Part shown: positions 15,974 through 20,279 of the stretch, piece after piece
Layout of the letters: every line of letters begins with the position of its first letter
Numbering within the stretch: the stretch's first letter is position 1
Origin: JBCCEV01 sp039030125
GTDB lineage: Bacteria > Pseudomonadota > Gammaproteobacteria > Ga0077536
NCBI GenBank assembly: GCA_039030125.1
Contig: JBCCEV010000074.1
Coordinates: 1-20,279, forward strand
Length of the DNA: 20,279 bases
Reading direction: 5' to 3'
Notes under the pieces: model-generated
Databases searched by the model: none
Told to the model about the DNA's origin: nothing
The model's input: only the letters and a program-made list of their open reading frames with translations
Position numbers and translations under genes: made by a program

Positions 15974-16261
15974 TTACTGAGTGCGCGGTTTCGGTTTGCC
16001 GATCACGATTTGCTTCCCGTCTCTCAAGAACCGGCGAGCGTTCATTTCCTCGGCAAGTTTCGTTGCGTAGGTTGTAACTTGCTCCTTAGTTCCCGAGCGA
16101 GAACCTGTCACAGGTGCGTAGCCCCCTTCGATGATGTACCGATGCCAAACACCGCGCCCGTCGACCGAACGAATGCGTTCGACCTTAGTCAGTCGGTAGA
16201 GCGGATCGGCGTTTTTCCCCCGAGCTTTGTCGAGTTTTTTCGATTTAGACGTAACAGCCAT
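15974..16261 (-). CDS. Small basic protein of unknown function
   Basis: I do not recognise this family. The chosen ATG (16261) follows AAGGAGG at about 9 bases, one of the best ribosome binding sites in the window, and gives 95 residues; a longer frame to 16321 would skip this site. The N-terminus is lysine-rich (about residues 4-15). It is followed by what looks like two beta strands (YRLTKVERIRS and VWHRYIIEGG), then VTGSRSGTKEQVTTYATKLAEEMNARR, which looks like a helix after a glycine turn. A basic tail ends in KPKPRTQ. No signal peptide or membrane segment is visible. The charge suggests nucleic-acid binding, but that is only inference. It sits alone between tRNA-Leu and the DMFase-like genes. 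Confidence 0.7.
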   Translation of the reverse strand: MAVTSKSKKLDKARGKNADPLYRLTKVERIRSVDGRGVWHRYIIEGGYAPVTGSRSGTKEQVTTYATKLAEEMNARRFLRDGKQIVIGKPKPRTQ

Positions 16262-16583
16262 CGAGCTGTCCTCCTTGGGCCATTGTTGTACTTCTCGCGC
16301 ATTAATTGTCCTGGGCCTCAACGCGCATACATGCGGATTGGCGAAGATCCGCTCGCACCACCGGCTGGTGAGTTGAAGCTAAACCAGAAACTTGCGGTTA
16401 GATGGATGTTCCCGATTTGGAAAATCCGATCCCCTCAGCGCAATGTGAAATACTACCAGATCGTGGCCCCGTTCGGGAGTTCGGGTCCCTCCGGCGCATG
16501 ATCGGCCGCCGCGTGGGGAAACAAAAATCTCCCGAACTTCGTCTAAATGATCTGAACTTGCTCCGAAATTTTGCGAATTGGTC
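16262..16583. other. Gene-free stretch of 322 bases
   Basis: No credible gene or RNA is seen here; frames that cross it on the plus strand run through the tRNA and lack family features. It holds a 9-base inverted repeat (GTTCGGGAG at 16471-16479 and CTCCCGAAC at 16529-16537, 49 bases apart) and a CACCA-CCGGC-TGGTG hairpin near 16361-16375. The left end carries the ribosome binding site and presumably the promoter of the small gene. The right end is the 3' side of the dmfA2-like gene, where no T-tailed terminator hairpin was found. Confidence 0.5.
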
Positions 16584-18827
16584 TTATCTGGGTAAATCGT
16601 CGCCGAGCATACCGGTAAGTACGTTCAATGTGATGCGCGCAACATCGTTATCGCCGTCGTTCCAGGGCAAAGCTTGACCCCAAGCGATCGAGCCGGTCCC
16701 AAAGACGGCCCCACCATTGCGGGTTTCGGTGAAGGTGACATCACCCCGGATTTGGTAGTCCTGGGTACCCCCTAAGCCACGGATGTTGAACATAATTTCT
16801 TCAACCACGTGGGGATAATTGTCGGAATGCCCCTCTGAACACGCTAACAAGTAGGTATTTGGCGGAGTGCCCCAGCTTAAGTCGTAGCGATCGAGTTCAA
16901 TGCCAGCCGCCCCGCCCAAAGCCAAACCGTCATGACCAAAAGTCTCGGCCTCAACGCCTGCAAAAATCCACGCAACTTTGGGATCTTCGGCATCCGGCAA
17001 TTTTCTGTAGGGCTTGGATTCATCCATGCCCTCACTGGTAAAACCGAGGCCTACGGTTTTATGTGGCGGGCGCGCGCGGTCGCGCCAAATACCGCCTTTC
17101 TCACCGCTGCTCGCCATGTAGTGCTCGCCCGGAGCCGCCATCCAAGCGCGCGACCCTGCATTCAACTTGCGCACTTCCATACACCAAGGTTCTTCATCCC
17201 TGAAAGCAACACTCCAGTAATAGCCGTTAGCCCCCAGGTACATCACCCGCCCACCGCTTTCCAAGTACTCCTCAGTCGCATCCAGCATCGCGGTCGAGTA
17301 ATACTCACTGTGAGTCCCATTGATCACGACGCGATAGGGCGATAAACACGCAATACCATCGCGATGCAGGTCTTCGTCGGTGATTACATCGAATTCATAT
17401 GGCGAGTTTTCCAACCACCAGATAATTGAAAGATCGGCCGGAAATTGCCAGGGCACCCCGGTTGAGGCCATTCGGTGCTTGGGCCTAAGTCCCATCACGG
17501 GCCGTCGGTAAGACGAATAACAAACACCCGCGCCGTCGTTGTGATGATCATACGTTGAGCGGCCCCATTCCGGGTGGCGGCCGAGTAGAAAATCCCAGTC
17601 GTAATAAATCAAAGGATGCGCTGTGAGGAGTTCAACGCCGGGTGAGTCGAGGACGAAATGCTCGTTGGCATACGCGAGATAACTTGCCGTTGGCATTAGC
17701 ATCGCGACCTTGGCCTGCGGCGTCGCTGGACGGACGAAAAATACCAAATGATCTTCCAGATCCCCGGCTCTTAAGCGGGCGGCGTACACGCCGCTCTTGA
17801 GATCGTCTGGGATCGTCCAAGCCACCGTCGGTTGCCACCCACAGTCGATGATGGCATCGCTGTGAAAGTACACGCCGCCATATTGTTCGGGTGCCAAGCG
17901 AAAGCAATCATCTCGGCCACGCCAGTTGTAGCCGGTCATCGCGCGCACCGGTCGATTGTAGGCCCGCGCGTGAAGTTCATAGGCCCCCATGTCTTGGATC
18001 ACATCGCCAATACCACTCGCGCTATAACCCGCGCTGGTATCCCAATAGGCAATGACATCTTGAGCCAACCCGTTCTCAATATGCTGTTCGATGACATCAA
18101 GGGGATGGGCATTGAGGAGAACGCCTGAACGGTCGATTTTTCCGTCGAACAAACACCCGATTTCTCCATCATTTTCGATCCCTGACCACAGAAAAGAATG
18201 CTCAGTGGAAACCAGGGTGATGTCACATTCCGCGAGGGTTTGGGTGCCATTTGGATCGATGACCGCCGGCGACAAATGGCTGTTGTAGTGACTTACCACC
18301 GGTTTGACATGCAAAGTGACCTGACCAGTCTCGACATCACAACGGGCAACTAGCAGATACCAAAGTTTCGCTGCGAGTGGCTCGCTGACCACCGCGACCG
18401 TCCGTTGCCCGTCACCGAGCCAAAAACGCGGGCGGCCGGAGGCGTCGAGTTCAAGACCGTAGCCCGTCTGATGCGCTTCAGACCAGCGCGTAAGAATCGC
18501 CTGACGTCCAGAGCCGGGCCTGGTCGGCCAGATCATGCTGTAGAGGGTAAAGCTCGTTTGGAGATTGAGATGCCCTTGCGGATCATCCACTACCGCATAG
18601 TTACCGGCTTGCACGGATTGCAGCTTTACATCGATTGAGCCATTACAGCTCGCTTGGATCGCTTGCTCGATAAAACCGGGACCGCCTTCAGATTCATCAC
18701 CGTGAATAATCCTGACAATATCCAACTCTGCCCGGTCCACGCCTTCGCCACTAATCATGAACTCAACGCAATCACCCTGACGGCAACTCAAAGTATCGCA
18801 ATAACCTGTGATGTACTTTTGAGTCAT
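16584..18827 (-). CDS. dmfA2: N,N-dimethylformamidase-like large (beta) subunit
   Basis: This protein resembles the large subunit of DMFase, which hydrolyses N,N-dimethylformamide to dimethylamine and formate at a mononuclear iron held by two tyrosines and a glutamate. It has 747 residues (Paracoccus enzyme about 760). Residues about 85-250 look like a LamG/concanavalin-type beta sandwich, and 280-740 match the DMFase C-terminal region. Candidate metal residues are Tyr383 or Tyr386 (ASYLAYANEH), Tyr426 (STYDHHNDG) and Glu508 in NGTHSEYYS. His506 and Glu644 (AGIELDRYD) fit the second-sphere residues I remember. No signal peptide is seen, so it is cytoplasmic. It overlaps the small-subunit stop as ATGA. 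Close homologues may act on other amides, so DMF as the natural substrate is not proven. Confidence 0.88.
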   Translation of the reverse strand: MTQKYITGYCDTLSCRQGDCVEFMISGEGVDRAELDIVRIIHGDESEGGPGFIEQAIQASCNGSIDVKLQSVQAGNYAVVDDPQGHLNLQTSFTLYSMIWPTRPGSGRQAILTRWSEAHQTGYGLELDASGRPRFWLGDGQRTVAVVSEPLAAKLWYLLVARCDVETGQVTLHVKPVVSHYNSHLSPAVIDPNGTQTLAECDITLVSTEHSFLWSGIENDGEIGCLFDGKIDRSGVLLNAHPLDVIEQHIENGLAQDVIAYWDTSAGYSASGIGDVIQDMGAYELHARAYNRPVRAMTGYNWRGRDDCFRLAPEQYGGVYFHSDAIIDCGWQPTVAWTIPDDLKSGVYAARLRAGDLEDHLVFFVRPATPQAKVAMLMPTASYLAYANEHFVLDSPGVELLTAHPLIYYDWDFLLGRHPEWGRSTYDHHNDGAGVCYSSYRRPVMGLRPKHRMASTGVPWQFPADLSIIWWLENSPYEFDVITDEDLHRDGIACLSPYRVVINGTHSEYYSTAMLDATEEYLESGGRVMYLGANGYYWSVAFRDEEPWCMEVRKLNAGSRAWMAAPGEHYMASSGEKGGIWRDRARPPHKTVGLGFTSEGMDESKPYRKLPDAEDPKVAWIFAGVEAETFGHDGLALGGAAGIELDRYDLSWGTPPNTYLLACSEGHSDNYPHVVEEIMFNIRGLGGTQDYQIRGDVTFTETRNGGAVFGTGSIAWGQALPWNDGDNDVARITLNVLTGMLGDDLPR

Positions 18828-19183
18828 GAGGCTCTCCGCCCGAAAACTTTCGCCAGGTTTAGCAGAAATACCTCATGCATTGCTTCATCTTTATCAGTGT
18901 AGATCTGATCGCTTACTACCTGGGGGCCCGCTTCGGCATCAACTGGAAGATGAATGATTTGATATTCGCGACACGAGCGTTTGGCGTATAACCCGTAATA
19001 AGGTGGACTGCGCAGAAAGTTAAGGACTCGCTCCAATGCATCGCTATGCTGCCCTAGTGGCTGCGCGTGGTGCTCGGCGATCAAATCCTCGGTGATTAAC
19101 GGCCGGAGATCTTCTAGTAGCCGCCGCTTGAAGCGCTCCATCACCAACCGCTGTCGATCTGTGGGTGTGGGCAAGTTAGTCAT
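18824..19183 (-). CDS. dmfA1: N,N-dimethylformamidase-like small (alpha) subunit
   Basis: This is the small partner of the DMFase-type enzyme. The family works as an alpha2beta2 or larger assembly in which the small subunit packs against the catalytic one and has no metal of its own. The 119 residues (Paracoccus about 132) are predicted mostly helical. They carry LERVLNFLRSPPYYGLYAKR (50-69), REYQIIHLP (72-80) and DEAMHEVFLLNLAKV (99-113), which resemble the known small subunit from memory. AGGGGAA about 7 bases upstream is a good ribosome binding site. The ATGA overlap with the large subunit implies coupled synthesis in equal amounts. A gap of 77 bases separates it from the kinase upstream. 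Confidence 0.85.
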   Translation of the reverse strand: MTNLPTPTDRQRLVMERFKRRLLEDLRPLITEDLIAEHHAQPLGQHSDALERVLNFLRSPPYYGLYAKRSCREYQIIHLPVDAEAGPQVVSDQIYTDKDEAMHEVFLLNLAKVFGRRAS

Positions 19184-19260
19184 TGTTATTCCCCTGCGTA
19201 TTACGGAGGGAAGTATATGCTGAGGACCGAAAAGCTCACCACAAGATAGGGGCGCGGGAT

Positions 19261-20271
19261 CTAGCGCTCAAGAATCTCTGCCCGCTGAGTCAGCAATGAT
19301 CGATAAACTGAGAGTTGTCCGGCACAACGCGCGAGATTGTGCGCCCCGGCAGAATGGAACCGGCTACTATCCCAACCAAAATATCGTTCCCGAAGAGCAT
19401 CGCAGGCGAAGCGCCCGGCCAACTCAAGGTAGATGGTGGCCGTCGCGTCTAACACCTGCTCCATCGTTTGATCGAGCTTCGTCTTTTGCTGGTAGGCATC
19501 CCAAGCCGCGATAAAGATGTCGGCTCGAAAGTGCGCCGTGGGATCATCTTCCAAGCCGGAAGCACTCCACGAGCGAAACGCATCACCGATTTCTCCTGCC
19601 AAGGATGCGACGCCAACAGTATCAAGGTCGATTAATGCGACAACTTCTGGAGCGTTTTTTTTGAACAGCACATTCGATACCTTTGGGTCGCCGTGAACCG
19701 GCTGCTGGATATCGAAGGTCTCAGACTTCCAGCATCGTTGCGCCGCAATGAATTCGTAGTACGTCTTTACCGCGCCGAAATTTTCATGATCTTGGTGATT
19801 TGAGAGCGCCAGCCTTAACGCTTCAAAATGTCGATAAAAGACATGAACCGGATCACGCAAAGCGCGCAAGTCTGTACCCGAATCTGACAACGCCATGTGA
19901 AAGTCGGCAAGCGCAACGCTTGCCGCCGCCGCATGATCAACATCCGGCATGACGTCAAAAGCTTCACCACCGAGATCGTCCATCAGTCGCCAGTTACGGC
20001 TATTGACCTTGACCGCCAACTCGCCGCTAGGCGCTGGAATAATGCTGATACTAGGAAGGCCTGCTGCCTTCATCTTATCGGCGACGGTCTGGATGTTGCG
20101 GTTCACCGAACCTGGGAACATTGGATTTAAACACTGCAAGATGTACCGCTCGCCGCCTTCGGCAATTATCCTAAAGGTGCGATTAATAAGGCCGCTGGGC
20201 ACCACTTCAATGGAAAGCGCGGTGATGCCGTAGGCGGCTACGACGGCGTGCACATCACGAAATTTTTCCAT
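19261..20271 (-). CDS. APH/choline-kinase-fold phosphotransferase, NahK-like
   Basis: This is a small-molecule kinase of the aminoglycoside phosphotransferase superfamily. The N-lobe has a glycine-containing nucleotide loop (SGLINRTFRI, 26-35) and a YILQCLNPMFPG stretch (43-54) like that of N-acetylhexosamine kinase NahK. The catalytic loop VHGDPKVSNVLF (192-203) has catalytic Asp195 and Asn200, and LIDLDTVG (213-220) supplies the metal-binding aspartate. The 336 residues fit the family. The substrate cannot be read from sequence: an amino sugar, choline-like or other hydroxyl compound is possible. The ATG at 20271 is assumed; the frame is open to the window edge, so a start further upstream cannot be excluded. 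It is co-directional with and 77 bases before the DMFase-like pair. Confidence 0.85.
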   Translation of the reverse strand: MEKFRDVHAVVAAYGITALSIEVVPSGLINRTFRIIAEGGERYILQCLNPMFPGSVNRNIQTVADKMKAAGLPSISIIPAPSGELAVKVNSRNWRLMDDLGGEAFDVMPDVDHAAAASVALADFHMALSDSGTDLRALRDPVHVFYRHFEALRLALSNHQDHENFGAVKTYYEFIAAQRCWKSETFDIQQPVHGDPKVSNVLFKKNAPEVVALIDLDTVGVASLAGEIGDAFRSWSASGLEDDPTAHFRADIFIAAWDAYQQKTKLDQTMEQVLDATATIYLELAGRFACDALRERYFGWDSSRFHSAGAHNLARCAGQLSVYRSLLTQRAEILER

Positions 20272-20279
20272 GGCATCAC

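Noticed and set aside
16466..16500. Segment resembling a tRNA T arm and 3' acceptor end, possible attachment-site remnant
   Set aside because: The T stem has a mismatch, no CCA follows, no matching 5' acceptor half lies upstream, and no integrase is in the window.
15887..16501. Long plus-strand open frame of about 204 codons
   Set aside because: It begins inside tRNA-Leu, runs antisense to the small gene that has a strong ribosome binding site, and shows no family features.

Overview
The window looks like a chromosomal stretch from a gammaproteobacterium. Most of it is conserved core genes whose order partly matches well-known gammaproteobacterial blocks: queA-tgt-yajC-secD-secF; ibaG-murA-hisG-hisD-hisC next to a degS/algW-type protease (the order I recall from Pseudomonas); and petA-petB of the cytochrome bc1 complex. 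No genus can be named from the sequence alone. The DMFase-like genes at the right-hand end do not belong to the usual core.

Layout, left to right. (1) 1-1066, minus strand: the start of cytochrome b (cut by the window edge) preceded by the Rieske protein gene, overlapping as ATGA. (2) 1272-2366, plus strand: a membrane-anchored HtrA/DegS-type protease, divergent from pet and convergent with hisC, with only 8 bases between the two stop codons. (3) 2375-15760, minus strand: an almost gap-free train of thirteen genes, transcribed queA, tgt, yajC, secD, secF, pdxB, purT, gloA, mlaC, ibaG, murA, hisG, hisD, hisC. Counted individually this is fourteen genes covering queuosine modification, protein export, PLP, purine, methylglyoxal detoxification, lipid transport, iron-sulfur/BolA function, peptidoglycan and histidine synthesis. 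Several neighbours overlap by 1 to 14 bases, and the longest gap is about 114 bases, before mlaC. (4) 15832-15918, plus strand: a complete class II tRNA-Leu with anticodon CAA and encoded CCA, with a likely -10 box just upstream. (5) 15974-16261, minus: a small conserved-looking protein of unknown function with a strong ribosome binding site, followed by 322 bases without a recognisable gene. (6) 16584-20271, minus: an accessory unit of an APH-fold small-molecule kinase, then the small and large subunits of an N,N-dimethylformamidase-like enzyme.

The two most notable points are the DMFase-like pair with a NahK-like kinase upstream, whose natural substrate may not be DMF, and mlaC standing without mlaFED or mlaB although it keeps its usual ibaG-murA neighbours. 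The purT gene needs formate and DMFase would release it, but they lie in separate transcription units and any link is speculative. No CRISPR array, insertion sequence, transposase, integrase or rRNA gene was seen.
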